Below, in pieces: positions 8,738 to 16,942 of a DNA stretch of 64,000 bases. A program made the position numbers and the translations under genes. Positions within the stretch are counted from its first letter, which is position 1. The number at the start of each line of letters is the position of its first letter. The stretch is from Flexivirga oryzae (lineage in GTDB: Bacteria; Actinomycetota; Actinomycetes; Actinomycetales; Dermatophilaceae): NCBI RefSeq assembly GCF_014190805.1, contig NZ_JACHVQ010000001.1, positions 1,674,001-1,738,000 on the forward strand, read 5' to 3'. The notes under the pieces are model-generated. The model saw nothing but the letters and a program-made list of their open reading frames with translations. It searched no databases and was not told the DNA's origin.

Positions 8738-9359
8738 TCATCGAGTTCATCGACACGATGAGAGCCAAGGGGCTTGCGGTCGAGTCGGTCTGTCGGGTGC
8801 TGCGTGAGCACCGGCACCGAACAAGGTGTGGGTCACCGATTTCACCTACGTGCGCACCTGGGCCGGCTGGACGTATGTGGCGTTCATCGTCGATGTGTTC
8901 TCTCAGCGGATCGTGGCCTGGCACGCCGCGACAAACAAGGAAGTCGACCTGGTGACCACTCCGTTACGGATCGCGTTGTGGCAACGCGACCGCCACGGAC
9001 ACCGAGTCGGGTACAAGGAATTGATCCATCACTCCGATGCCGGGTCGCAGTACACCTCGATTCGGCTGACCGAGCACCTCGGTTTGGAGGGGATCAGCCC
9101 CTCGATCGGGTCCGTCGGGGATGCCTACGACAACGCGTTGATGGAGACGATCAACGGGCTGTACAAGACCGAGTGCATCCGCACCACGGTCTTCCACCCC
9201 GGCCCGTACAAGACCATCGCGGACGTGGAGTACGCGACATCCAGCTGGGTCGACTGGTACAACAACCGACGCCTGCACAGTAGCCTCGACTACGTCGCAC
9301 CCGCCGAATACGAGGCGGCCTACTACGCGGCCCAGAACACTGAGCTGCAACCCGTATAA
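8734..9359 (+). pseudogene. IS3-family transposase OrfB, internal deletion and frameshift
   Basis: The first ~27 codons (IIEFIDTMRAKGLAVESVCRVLREH) read in one frame from 8734. The rest, from about 8821 (NKVWVTDFTYVRTW), reads in another. The segment normally between them, roughly 80 residues in intact relatives, is missing, with a CACCG repeat (8809-8813 and 8815-8819) at the scar. The rve integrase core downstream still shows D (WVTDF), D (HHSDAGSQYTS) and E (NALMETINGLYK) of the DDE site. No continuous OrfB can be made, so the element is not autonomous. Confidence 0.88.
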
Positions 9360-9370
9360 CAGCGGCACAG

Positions 9371-9386
9371 AACCTGGGGCGGTTCA
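9371..9386. repeat. Right terminal inverted repeat of the IS element
   Basis: AACCTGGGGCGGTTCA, the exact reverse complement of 8373-8388. It is followed by TAG at 9387-9389, the second copy of the target duplication. Confidence 0.92.
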
Positions 9387-9505
9387 TAGAGCCCGTCGTA
9401 GGTGCGCTCCCAGTCGGGTGGTTTGGTCGGCCCGGACCATTGGCGGATCCACTCCGATGCCGTCGCACCGCCTCGTGCGCTGGGATCGTTCCACTCGTTG
9501 CCCGG
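9387..9505 (-). pseudogene. Alpha-L-fucosidase, 5' fragment beyond the insertion sequence
   Basis: Leftward frame reading GNEWNDPSARGGATASEWIRQW and ending in DGLY at the IS border. It joins in frame to the 3' part at 8372. The expected first 20-40 residues of a GH29 enzyme are absent: the sequence turns into a fragment of an oppositely oriented ABC permease around 9500-9510. The gene was therefore truncated at its 5' end as well as split. The exact right border is uncertain by about 15 bp. Confidence 0.65.
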
Positions 9506-9787
9506 AATGTCATGCTTCCCATGGCCAAGCCGGGCATAGCGTCGGTGGCCATCTTCAACTTCCTCGGCATGTGGAACCAGTTCCTGCTGCCGGTCGCACT
9601 CAACACCGATCAGAGCAAGTACGTGCTGACCCAGGCGATGGACAGTTTCGCGGCAACGGCAGGCGAGTCCGTCGACTTCGGCGCGCTCTTCGCCGCCGTC
9701 ACGATCACTGTCATCCCGGTCTTGGTCGTCTATCTGGTCTTCCAGCGGCAACTGCAGGGGTCGGTCAGCCAGGGGACGTCGAAGTAG
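9506..9787 (+). pseudogene. Sugar ABC transporter permease (MalG/UgpE type), C-terminal remnant
   Basis: About 93 codons of the C-terminus of a carbohydrate ABC permease. NVMLPMAKPGIASVAIFNFLG is the region just after the EAA loop that contacts the ATPase, followed by two hydrophobic segments and the usual Gln-rich tail (VFQRQLQGSVSQG). The upstream ~200 residues and any start are missing, and the left border abuts the fucosidase fragment, marking a deletion or rearrangement junction. Fucosidase and sugar ABC genes commonly sit together, so both may derive from one lost glycan-use locus. Confidence 0.78.
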
Positions 9788-9837
9788 CGGCGGGTTCGGT
9801 CGGCTTCGCCCGCCACGACCTCCCGGGAGGCGAAGGG

Positions 9838-9862
9838 GCCGTGGTCACGGGGTGACCACGGC
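9838..9862. terminator. Strong hairpin between convergent genes
   Basis: Perfect 10-bp stem GCCGTGGTCA (9838-9847) and TGACCACGGC (9853-9862) with a 5-base loop. It lies 50 bp after the permease remnant and 20 bp before the end of the leftward CoA-transferase gene. It is suited to act as a bidirectional terminator. Confidence 0.7.
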
Positions 9863-9882
9863 TCCTTGCGGGGTGGTGGTTG

Positions 9883-10509
9883 TTAGTGCAGTGGTGCGCC
9901 GGTTTTGTTGCGGATTTCGTCTTCGGTGACGTCGGGTGCGGTTTCGACCAGGTGTAGGCCGTCTGGGGTGATGTCGATGACGGCGAGGTCGGTGATGATG
10001 CGTTGGACGACTTTTTGTCCGGTTAGGGGCAGGGTGCAGTGGGTGAGGATTTTGGGGGAGCCGTCTTTGGCGGTGTGTTCCATCAGGACGATGACTTTCT
10101 TGGCGCCGTGGACCAGGTCCATGGCGCCGCCCATGCCTTTGATCATTTTGCCGGGGATGGTCCAGTTGGCGATGTCGCCGGTGGTGGAGACTTGCATGGC
10201 GCCCAGGATCGCGGCGTCGATCTTGCCGCCGCGGATCATCCCGAAACTCATCGCGGAGTGGAAGATCGAGGCGCCGGGGCGCAGGGTGACGGTTTCCTTG
10301 CCGGCGTTGATCAGGTCGGCGTCGACCTGGTCGGGGGTGGGGTAGGCGCCGAACCCGAGCAGCCCGTTCTCGGACTGCAGGACGAGTTCGACGTCGTCGG
10401 GTACGTAGGTGGGTACCAGGGTGGGTAGGCCGATGCCGAGGTTGACGTAGTCGCCGTCGTGTAGTTCCTGGGCGGCGCGGGCGGCCATCTCGTTGCGGGT
10501 GCGTGCCAT
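9883..10509 (-). CDS. 3-oxoacid/3-oxoadipate CoA-transferase, subunit B
   Basis: A 208-residue subunit, start ATG 10509 (MARTRNEMAARAA), overlapping the subunit A stop by one base (TGATG), which couples their translation. The active-site glutamate lies in SENGLLGFG (about residue 50); GIGLPTLVPTYV and MSFGMIRGGKIDAAILG are conserved in subunit B. With subunit A it moves CoA from succinyl-CoA to a 3-oxo acid such as acetoacetate or 3-oxoadipate. Which substrate is used cannot be decided here. A neighbouring IclR gene is typical of the 3-oxoadipate (pca) context, but no other pca genes are visible. Confidence 0.92.
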   Translation of the reverse strand: MARTRNEMAARAAQELHDGDYVNLGIGLPTLVPTYVPDDVELVLQSENGLLGFGAYPTPDQVDADLINAGKETVTLRPGASIFHSAMSFGMIRGGKIDAAILGAMQVSTTGDIANWTIPGKMIKGMGGAMDLVHGAKKVIVLMEHTAKDGSPKILTHCTLPLTGQKVVQRIITDLAVIDITPDGLHLVETAPDVTEDEIRNKTGAPLH

Positions 10510-11291
10510 CAGCTTGCCTGCCTGGTGGTGGTCTTCTCGATGCGTTTGTCGGCTGCTTGCTGGGGTGTCAGGGGTAGGACGCGGTGTACGTAGATGCCGG
10601 GCAAGTGGACGTCGTCGGGGTCGATCTGGCCGGGTTCGACCAGTTCTTCGACCTCGGCGATGCTGATCTTTCCGGACATGGCGCACAAGGGGTTGAAGTT
10701 GCGGGCGGACTTGTGGAAGACCAGGTTGCCGTGTCGGTCGCCTGTGGCGGCGCGGACCAGCCCGTAGTCGGCCACGATCGATTCTTCGAGGACGTAGGGT
10801 TTGGTGGTGCCGGTGACGGTGAAGTCGCGGGTCTCCTTGGCCGGTGAGGCGATCAGCACCGTGCCGTCCGCGGCGTACTGCCAGGGCATGCCGCCGTCGG
10901 CGATCTGGGTGCCGACTCCGGTGGCGGTGTAGAAGGCGGGTATGCCGGCGCCGCCGGCGCGTAGCTTTTCGGCGAGGGTGCCCTGCGGGGTCAGTTCGAC
11001 TTCGAGTTCGCCGTGCAGGTATTGGCGGGCGAATTCCTTGTTCTCCCCGACGTAGGAGGCGATGATGCGGCGGATCCGTTTGTCGGCCAACAAGATCCCC
11101 AACCCCCAGTCATCGACGCCGCAGTTGTTCGAGATGACCTCCAGATCGGTGACACCGGTGTCGTGCAGGGCCTGGATCAGCACACTGGGAATGCCACACA
11201 GGCCGAACCCACCCACCGCAAGAGATGCGCCAGACGGGATGTCGGCCACGGCCTCAGCTGCCGAAGAAACGACTTTGTCCATGGGAGGCAT
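10509..11291 (-). CDS. 3-oxoacid/3-oxoadipate CoA-transferase, subunit A
   Basis: A 260-residue protein; ATG at 11291 (MPPMDKVVSS) or ATG at 11282 (MDKVVSS) can serve as start. The glycine-rich ASLAVGGFGLCGIPSVLIQAL segment and the ISNNCGVDDWGLG block are typical of the alpha subunit of family I CoA-transferases. It is the first gene of a two-gene leftward operon, facing a damaged IclR regulator across a promoter region with a palindrome at 11377-11391. It acts in the cytoplasm with subunit B as a heteromultimer. Confidence 0.92.
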   Translation of the reverse strand: MPPMDKVVSSAAEAVADIPSGASLAVGGFGLCGIPSVLIQALHDTGVTDLEVISNNCGVDDWGLGILLADKRIRRIIASYVGENKEFARQYLHGELEVELTPQGTLAEKLRAGGAGIPAFYTATGVGTQIADGGMPWQYAADGTVLIASPAKETRDFTVTGTTKPYVLEESIVADYGLVRAATGDRHGNLVFHKSARNFNPLCAMSGKISIAEVEELVEPGQIDPDDVHLPGIYVHRVLPLTPQQAADKRIEKTTTRQAS

Positions 11292-11376
11292 TAGAGTGCT
11301 CAGCCATCAGTGTGGTCAATCGCTGGAGGCTTCTACGGTGGAATTGCTCTCTGACCGAAATCGGTGCACAGGCGAC

Positions 11377-11391
11377 GTTCACTGAGTGAAC
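11377..11391. promoter_or_regulatory. Palindromic operator candidate (IclR site)
   Basis: GTTCACT-G-AGTGAAC, a perfect 7+1+7 inverted repeat, 26 bp before the IclR start and about 85 bp before the CoA-transferase start. Size and position suit an IclR-family operator controlling both divergent units. Confidence 0.5.
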
Positions 11392-11416
11392 ACGTCACCC
11401 GAGTACCGTATGCGTC

Positions 11417-12174
11417 ATGGGAGTACCGGTGAACGTGGTGGGCCGGGTCGCTGCAGTGTTGCGGGTCGTGTCCGCAGCGGAGGGCGCCGGCGTCACCACG
11501 TCGCAGGTGAGCTCGCGACCGGGTTGGCTCGGCCGACCACACACCGATTACTGACGTCCTTGCAAGTCGAAGGTTTTCTGGATCGAGATCGAGGCACGGG
11601 TCTGTGGCTGCTCGGCCCGGAACTCTACCTGTTGGGTGCGGGGTCGGCGAGCCGATACGACGTGACCGACGTTGCGTTGCCGTTCGTTCAGCGGCTGGCG
11701 CACATCACGGGGGAGAGCGCCTTCTTCTCGGCGCGGCGCGGCGATGAAACGGTGTGCCTGCTGCGCGAAGATGGCAGCTTCCCCATCCGGTCACACGTGC
11801 TCTATGAGGGGATTCGTTTCCCGCTGGGCGTGGCCTCTGCCGGACAGGCAGTCCTGGCCCACCTGTCCGATGCCGAGATCGACGCCTACCTGGCAGGTCA
11901 CGACCTTGCCGACACCTACGGCCCGGCGCACGAGGAGAAGGAAGTTCGCGAGCGGATCCAGCAGACCCGGCGGTGCGGATACTCCGTCAACCCGGGCCTT
12001 CTCGTGGCCGGGAGTTGGGGGATGGGGGCGGTGGTCTTCGATCGAGCGGAGAACCCCGCATGGGCACTGAGTCTCACCGGCGTCGACCACCGATTCGCTC
12101 CCGACAGGCAGCCCGAACTCGGTGCGCTGCTCCTCGACGCGGCCAGACAGCTGACCATCGCTGTCAGGAAATAG
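11417..12174 (+). pseudogene. IclR-family regulator with a -1 frameshift in the DNA-binding domain
   Basis: From ATG 11417 the frame reads MGVPVNVVGRVAAVLRVVSA, the usual start of an IclR winged helix, up to TTSQV near 11507. The next base register gives ELATGLARPTTHRLLTSLQV and the full effector domain to 12174. Loss of one base in CAGGT-GAGCTC explains the switch; restoring it gives about 253 residues, the normal family length. The effector domain (GESAFFSARRGDETVCLL, then the SAGQAVLAHL block) is intact. Either the regulator is inactivated or the base call is wrong. It probably controlled the divergent CoA-transferase. Confidence 0.8.
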
Positions 12175-12248
12175 TCCGTCCGAGCTGCTTGCGTCGTGTC
12201 CAGAACACGATCACCGGTGGGCGATGCCTTCGCCGGCGTGCGCCCGAC

Positions 12249-13658
12249 TCAGTTGATCTCGAGTGCCCGTTTCCACGCGTCGACGAAGGCATCCCAGCTG
12301 CCGTAACTGTTTCCGACCAGGCAGGCCTCTCCGACACAGGTTGAGGTCGTCGTACCGCTGGAGTCGCCCGAACCGGAATCCGTGCTGGGGTGCAGGTTGA
12401 ACCAGGACCAGATCTGTGTTGTCGCCGCAAACGGTGTGTCACTTTGGTTGTGCATGGTCAGCTTGCTGCCGCTGGCCGGACCCACTGCGTTGATGGCGAG
12501 CACTGGGTAGGTGGAGGTGCCGCCGTTCGGGTCGAGCATGGCGGCGCTGAAGACGGCGAACTCGAACTGCGTCATGTCGAACCCGGTGACGGCGAGGTCC
12601 TCGCCGTGGCCGCCGTCGGTCGCCTGACTGTTGTCGAAGATCCACTGCTGGTTGGCCTGGTCGACGCCGTTGGGGTCACAGCGGTAGGTCTCCACGGCGG
12701 CGCCGATATCGGGGTGGTCACCGTGGGTTCCGAGGCAGGTGGCGTGAGCCCAATCGTTGCCGACCGAGACGAGTCGATACGTCGGCGCTGTGGCGGGCAC
12801 GAGCTCCGTCAGCTTCTGGCCCGTGGACATGTCAATGGAGTAGGCATACCTGCTGTTGACGTTCTTGGTGCCGACCCGCTGCAGGTACCAGGTCTGCTGG
12901 TTGTCGCGGGTGGTGTCGCGAAGATGAACACCCGCCTGCAGGCCATCGGCCTGGGTGGTGTTGAGGCTGTCCAGGACCTCGTCGGACTTCGCGAAGTTGC
13001 CGATGCCGATAGGGGTTCCGCCGATCCGGGTGATCGACCACGTGGTGTCGGCGGGTATGTCGGCTGTCGGGCGGCTGATCGTGTCGTAGTTGTTCGCGAC
13101 GTCGCCGTCGTCGTCGTTCACGCCGATGCCCATGCTCGGGTCCATCTGGGAGACGAGTTTGAACTGGTGCGATCCAGGCGAGACCGGGAGGGCCTTGAAC
13201 TCCTCGTTGGCATAACTACCGCAGGCCCACTGGATGACCGGGGCGAAAAGGGCGGTGGTGCCGCCCTTGAGGTTGAGGCAGAGCCCGGACTGGGCGTTCT
13301 TGAGGTGACCCCAGCCGCCCTGGAACATGTCGTCGCTACCGTTGTCCGGAACCCACTGCAAGAGCTGGTTGGCCTGCGGGACACCGGCGGTGGTGTCGAC
13401 CTCGTCGTACAGGTCCATCGTGGTACCGGTGGTCATGGAGTTGCCGTGGTCGGTGAGCAGCTTGTTGCTGCTGGTCAGGTTGAGCTCGTAGAGCTGGGTG
13501 GCGGGGCCGCCTGCGTCGCTCTGCCAGGCGTCGATGACGGTGGACGGGGACGTGGCCGCCGATGTGGCGGCCCGGGCCCCGGGTGCTGCGCCGACCAGGG
13601 CCGCGGCAGTGAGGCCGAGTCCGAGTGCCCCGGTGATCGTGGCCTTGCAGATGGACAT
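12249..13658 (-). CDS. Secreted protein with ricin-type beta-trefoil lectin repeats
   Basis: A 469-residue exported protein. ATG at 13658 is chosen because it opens a classic signal peptide (MSICKATITGALGLGLTAAA, cleavage probably after PGARA). The mature part shows Trp/Gln-rich blocks with QxW-type endings (QTWYLQRVG, NQQWIFDN, GLCLNLKG, ATCLGTHGDHP), characteristic of carbohydrate-binding beta-trefoil domains. A low-complexity Ser/Gly/Thr linker (STDSGSGDSSGTTTST) precedes a short C-terminal segment with two cysteines (CVGEACLVGNSYGSW). No catalytic domain is recognised. It is expressed divergently from a large SARP regulator, which may control it. Confidence 0.78.
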   Translation of the reverse strand: MSICKATITGALGLGLTAAALVGAAPGARAATSAATSPSTVIDAWQSDAGGPATQLYELNLTSSNKLLTDHGNSMTTGTTMDLYDEVDTTAGVPQANQLLQWVPDNGSDDMFQGGWGHLKNAQSGLCLNLKGGTTALFAPVIQWACGSYANEEFKALPVSPGSHQFKLVSQMDPSMGIGVNDDDGDVANNYDTISRPTADIPADTTWSITRIGGTPIGIGNFAKSDEVLDSLNTTQADGLQAGVHLRDTTRDNQQTWYLQRVGTKNVNSRYAYSIDMSTGQKLTELVPATAPTYRLVSVGNDWAHATCLGTHGDHPDIGAAVETYRCDPNGVDQANQQWIFDNSQATDGGHGEDLAVTGFDMTQFEFAVFSAAMLDPNGGTSTYPVLAINAVGPASGSKLTMHNQSDTPFAATTQIWSWFNLHPSTDSGSGDSSGTTTSTCVGEACLVGNSYGSWDAFVDAWKRALEIN

Positions 13659-13738
13659 GTTGTGCTCGCTTCCGTCGGTATGTCGTGCTGACACCGAGCA
13701 GATTGCCGACTGCCGCTCCCATGGCGCTCTCACGGAAC

Positions 13739-13763
13739 GGGCGCCCTGCGACAACTGGCGCCC
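13739..13763. promoter_or_regulatory. Inverted repeat at the SARP gene start
   Basis: GGGCGCC (13739-13745) and GGCGCCC (13757-13763), separated by 11 bases and ending 2 bases before the proposed ATG at 13766. It could be an operator or an RNA hairpin covering the ribosome site. No Shine-Dalgarno sequence is otherwise visible there. Confidence 0.4.
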
Positions 13764-13765
13764 CT

Positions 13766-16700
13766 ATGCTCGTCCTCGTGCGCATCCGCGACCTCGGCCC
13801 ACTCCTGGTCGAGGGCGACGACGGGCGGCCTGTTGCTGTGCCGGGTGGCAAGCAGCATGCGCTCCTGTCGGTGCTGGCGATCAACGCGGGGCATCGGGTG
13901 TCGATCGATGACCTCACTGCGGCCGGCTGGGGCGACGATGCCGACGTCAGCGCCGGGGCGATGGAGAACCAGATCTCGCGGCTGCGCAAGGCGATCGGCC
14001 TGTCCCGCGACGAGAACGCTGGTCCTGCGCTGGTCAACGAGCTGGCCGGTTATCGCCTTGCCATCACCGCGGAGGCCGTCGACTCGCTGCGGTTCGAGTC
14101 GCTCGCCGGGCAGGCCCGTGACCATGCCGGAGGCGGTGCGTTCGACGAGGCGCTACGGGTGTGCGACGAAGCGCTCGGACTCTGGCGGGGTACGCCGTAC
14201 GAGGTGGTCGTCGCGCCCCGGCTGGTCGAAGCGACCGTGGGCAGGCTGGCCGAGCTGCGTGGCCAGTTGGTGGAGTGGCGGGTGGCCGCGCTCCTGGCGA
14301 CCGGACACACCGACAGCGCACTGGCCGACCTGGAGGTGCTGACGGCGCAGTTCCCTTTCCGGGAACGGCTCTGGGCACAACGGATGACCGGGCTGGCCCG
14401 GTCAGGAAGGGTGGAGGAGGCACTGGCGACATACCAGCGGGTGCGCGGCCTCCTGCTCGATGAGCTCGGGCTCGAACCGGGTGCCGAACTACGCGAACTG
14501 CAACGCGCCCTGGTCACGCAGGAGCTGTCCTCCGAGCCGGTGCAGCCTCCGGCCGTCGCGGTCCGGACCGTACCGGCGCCGTCGTCGCTGCCTGCTGCAC
14601 CGGCGTGGCGTCTGGTCGGGCGGACCACGGAGCTCGACCGCATCGTCAGCGCCCACGCGGACGGCAGCGCGGGGGTCGTCGTGACCGCGCCGGCCGGCGT
14701 CGGCAAATCCCGACTCGCCACCGAGGCGCTCCGGCGGATCGGCGATCACGGCGCGTTCGTGGTCACCGCGCTGGCCACCCGCAGTGCCGCCAGCATCCCG
14801 CTGGGGCCGTTCTTCCCGGTGCTGCCCGAGCTCGACGGCAACCAGGGCAACGTGCTGGGCCTCGTGCAGCGGGTGTCCCGGCTGCTACGCGAACAGGCCG
14901 GGACGCGGCCACTGGTGCTCGGCGTGGACGACGCGCAGCTGCTCGACCCAGCCTCCGCGACCCTCGTGCTGCACCTGGCGACATCGGGTGGCGCATTCGT
15001 CGTCGCGACCGTGCGCAGCGGAGAGCCGTGCCCCGACGCGGTCGAGGCGCTGTGGAAGGACGCCGGGTGCGAGCGGCTCGACCTCGGTGCTCTCGATCCG
15101 ACGGCGACCAGCAGCCTGGCCGAGGTCCTGCTCGGGGGACCGCTGGAGCGGGCTGGGCAGCAGTGGTGCTACGACGTGACCGGTGGGAACGCCCTCTACC
15201 TGCGCGAGCTGATCTCGACCGCGCGGTCGCGGGGCACGCTGGCCGATGCCGGAGGACTGTGGTGTCTGAACGGCACGCCGGCACTGCCGGCCCGTCTCGT
15301 TGACCTGGTGTCTGCGACCGTCGACACCCTGGCGTCGGGCGAACGCGACGTGCTGGAGGTGCTCGCGCTCGGGGAGCCGCTCGATCTCGATGAGCTGTGC
15401 GGACTGGTGGACGAGTCCGCGTTGCTGCTCCTCGACATACGCGGGCTTGTTGCCGTGCACGAGGAGGACGGGCGGGCAGTGGTGCGGCTCGGGCACCCCC
15501 TGTATGGCGAAGTGTTACGCACTGAACTCACCCCGCTGCGGACGCGGGCGATCTACCACCGCCTCAGCGAAACAGCTTTCGACAGCGGGCCACAGCAGCT
15601 GCTCCGCGCCACCTGCTGGCGGCTGGACGCCGGAACCGTCCCGCCGGTCGAGCAGCTCATCGCCGCCGCGCAGGTGGCGTGTGAGCGGGCCGACCCGAGG
15701 CTCGCCGAGCGGCTCGTGGAGCGGGCTCGGGGGACAGGCGCCGGGGTCGAGGCCGACCTCGTGCTGGCCCAGGCTCTGGCCAGGCAACGGCGGTACGTCG
15801 AGGCCGAGGCGCTCCTGCTGGCCGCCGAACCCAACCTGCGCAACCAAACCCAGGCCGCGACGTATCTGGAACGCCAGCAGGAGGTGCTGCACTGGGGCCT
15901 GCGACGCGACGCGACGCTGCGGGAGGTCTTCGGCCGGGCCGCGAGATGGTGGGCGGACCCGGCATGGCAACAGCGACTCGAATCCCTCCGGCCCGCAACG
16001 GTTGTCAGCGTCCTCGAGAGCGACGACCCCGAGGCGGTCGCCGGCCTCTTCTACAGCGGGCGGAGCGCCGACGCGCTGGCACTGGCGCTGCGTCACCGAC
16101 CCGCACTCCCGCTGCGCAGCATCGCGGACACGATCGTCCTGTCGCTGTGGTGCAGAGTCACGTTGCAGGTCGGGCACGACTGGCCCGGGTTCGAAGCATG
16201 GTGCGGCTCGACGCTCGACGACGCCGTCCGGATGGGCGACGCCGCCGCCGCGGGCCATCTCGCGTACGCACTCGCCGAGCTACGCCTGGCCCAGGCACGC
16301 CCCGGCGAGGCGCTGCGTCTGCTGGCCGAGGCGGAACACCAGCTCGCCCAGGCGGATCCGCTCGGGTTCCTGCCCCTGGCCGCAGCCATGCGAGTCGTCG
16401 CGCTGCACTTCGCGGGCGACGACGCCGCGGTGCCCGCCGCGATGGTCCACTGCCACGACCTGCTCGGAGACGAGCCACCGAGCTTCCACCAGATCGGCGA
16501 CATCCGGCGCGCGGAGGCCTGGGCGGCATACGTGTCCGGCGACCACTCGACCGCCCAGCGCGCGCTGCTGGACACGATCCCCGACTTCGCCGACGGTCCG
16601 GTTCCGCAGGCGCGGCTGGCCTACGAGGCGATGCGTGTGGGCGCGTCTCCGCAGTCCCTGGTCGAGCTGCTCCAGGAGGCCGCCGAGCGGTGTGATGCCG

Positions 16701-16843
16701 ACCTCGTTGCCCTCTATGCGCGCCACGCCGCGGCTCGCTGCGACGGCGATCCCGACGCCTTGCGCCTTGTGGCGCAGGCTTTTCGCCGGCTCGGCGCGTT
16801 GACCTACGCGGACGAGGCAGACTTTCAGGCGTCGACTCTGTAG
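13766..16843 (+). CDS. Large SARP-family regulator (OmpR-type wHTH, BTAD, AAA ATPase, helical repeats)
   Basis: About 1025 residues from ATG 13766 (MLVLVRIRDLGPLLVEG); GTG 13778 is an alternative, and the frame is open further upstream. Order: winged helix (residues 1-95, with AMENQISRLRKAIG), bacterial transcriptional-activation domain (about 100-245, DELGLEPGAELREL at its end), and an NTPase with Walker A APAGVGKSRL near residue 310 and Walker B LVLGVDDAQLLDP near 385. The long alpha-helical C-terminus resembles TPR/LuxR-LAL regulators. A C-terminal LuxR helix-turn-helix is absent, as in AfsR-type SARPs. These proteins activate secondary-metabolite or secreted-protein genes. The divergent lectin gene is the only obvious neighbour target. 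Confidence 0.85.
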   Translation: MLVLVRIRDLGPLLVEGDDGRPVAVPGGKQHALLSVLAINAGHRVSIDDLTAAGWGDDADVSAGAMENQISRLRKAIGLSRDENAGPALVNELAGYRLAITAEAVDSLRFESLAGQARDHAGGGAFDEALRVCDEALGLWRGTPYEVVVAPRLVEATVGRLAELRGQLVEWRVAALLATGHTDSALADLEVLTAQFPFRERLWAQRMTGLARSGRVEEALATYQRVRGLLLDELGLEPGAELRELQRALVTQELSSEPVQPPAVAVRTVPAPSSLPAAPAWRLVGRTTELDRIVSAHADGSAGVVVTAPAGVGKSRLATEALRRIGDHGAFVVTALATRSAASIPLGPFFPVLPELDGNQGNVLGLVQRVSRLLREQAGTRPLVLGVDDAQLLDPASATLVLHLATSGGAFVVATVRSGEPCPDAVEALWKDAGCERLDLGALDPTATSSLAEVLLGGPLERAGQQWCYDVTGGNALYLRELISTARSRGTLADAGGLWCLNGTPALPARLVDLVSATVDTLASGERDVLEVLALGEPLDLDELCGLVDESALLLLDIRGLVAVHEEDGRAVVRLGHPLYGEVLRTELTPLRTRAIYHRLSETAFDSGPQQLLRATCWRLDAGTVPPVEQLIAAAQVACERADPRLAERLVERARGTGAGVEADLVLAQALARQRRYVEAEALLLAAEPNLRNQTQAATYLERQQEVLHWGLRRDATLREVFGRAARWWADPAWQQRLESLRPATVVSVLESDDPEAVAGLFYSGRSADALALALRHRPALPLRSIADTIVLSLWCRVTLQVGHDWPGFEAWCGSTLDDAVRMGDAAAAGHLAYALAELRLAQARPGEALRLLAEAEHQLAQADPLGFLPLAAAMRVVALHFAGDDAAVPAAMVHCHDLLGDEPPSFHQIGDIRRAEAWAAYVSGDHSTAQRALLDTIPDFADGPVPQARLAYEAMRVGASPQSLVELLQEAAERCDADLVALYARHAAARCDGDPDALRLVAQAFRRLGALTYADEADFQASTL

Positions 16844-16942
16844 CGCCGCAGCACTGCGAGTGGCGCCTCCGTCGCAAACCGTGGGCGGGCCGGCCGGACT
16901 CCGCGTACGCTGCGGTTCGGCCGCGTGGAGGTGTAGCGACAG

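Larger units (their letters stand above)
8373..9386. mobile_element. IS3-family insertion sequence, 1014 bp, internally deleted
   Basis: Bounded by perfect 16-bp inverted repeats (8373-8388 and 9371-9386) and by a 3-bp direct duplication TAG (8370-8372 and 9387-9389), as IS3-family transposition produces. It carries an orfA and a broken orfB. At 1014 bp it is shorter than the usual 1.2-1.3 kb of the family because part of orfB has been lost near 8814. It splits the leftward fucosidase gene. Without a full transposase it could move only with help from an intact relative elsewhere. Confidence 0.92.

Noticed and set aside
12390..13691. Long rightward frame opposite the lectin gene
   Set aside because: The leftward frame has a signal peptide and beta-trefoil blocks; the opposite one has no family features.
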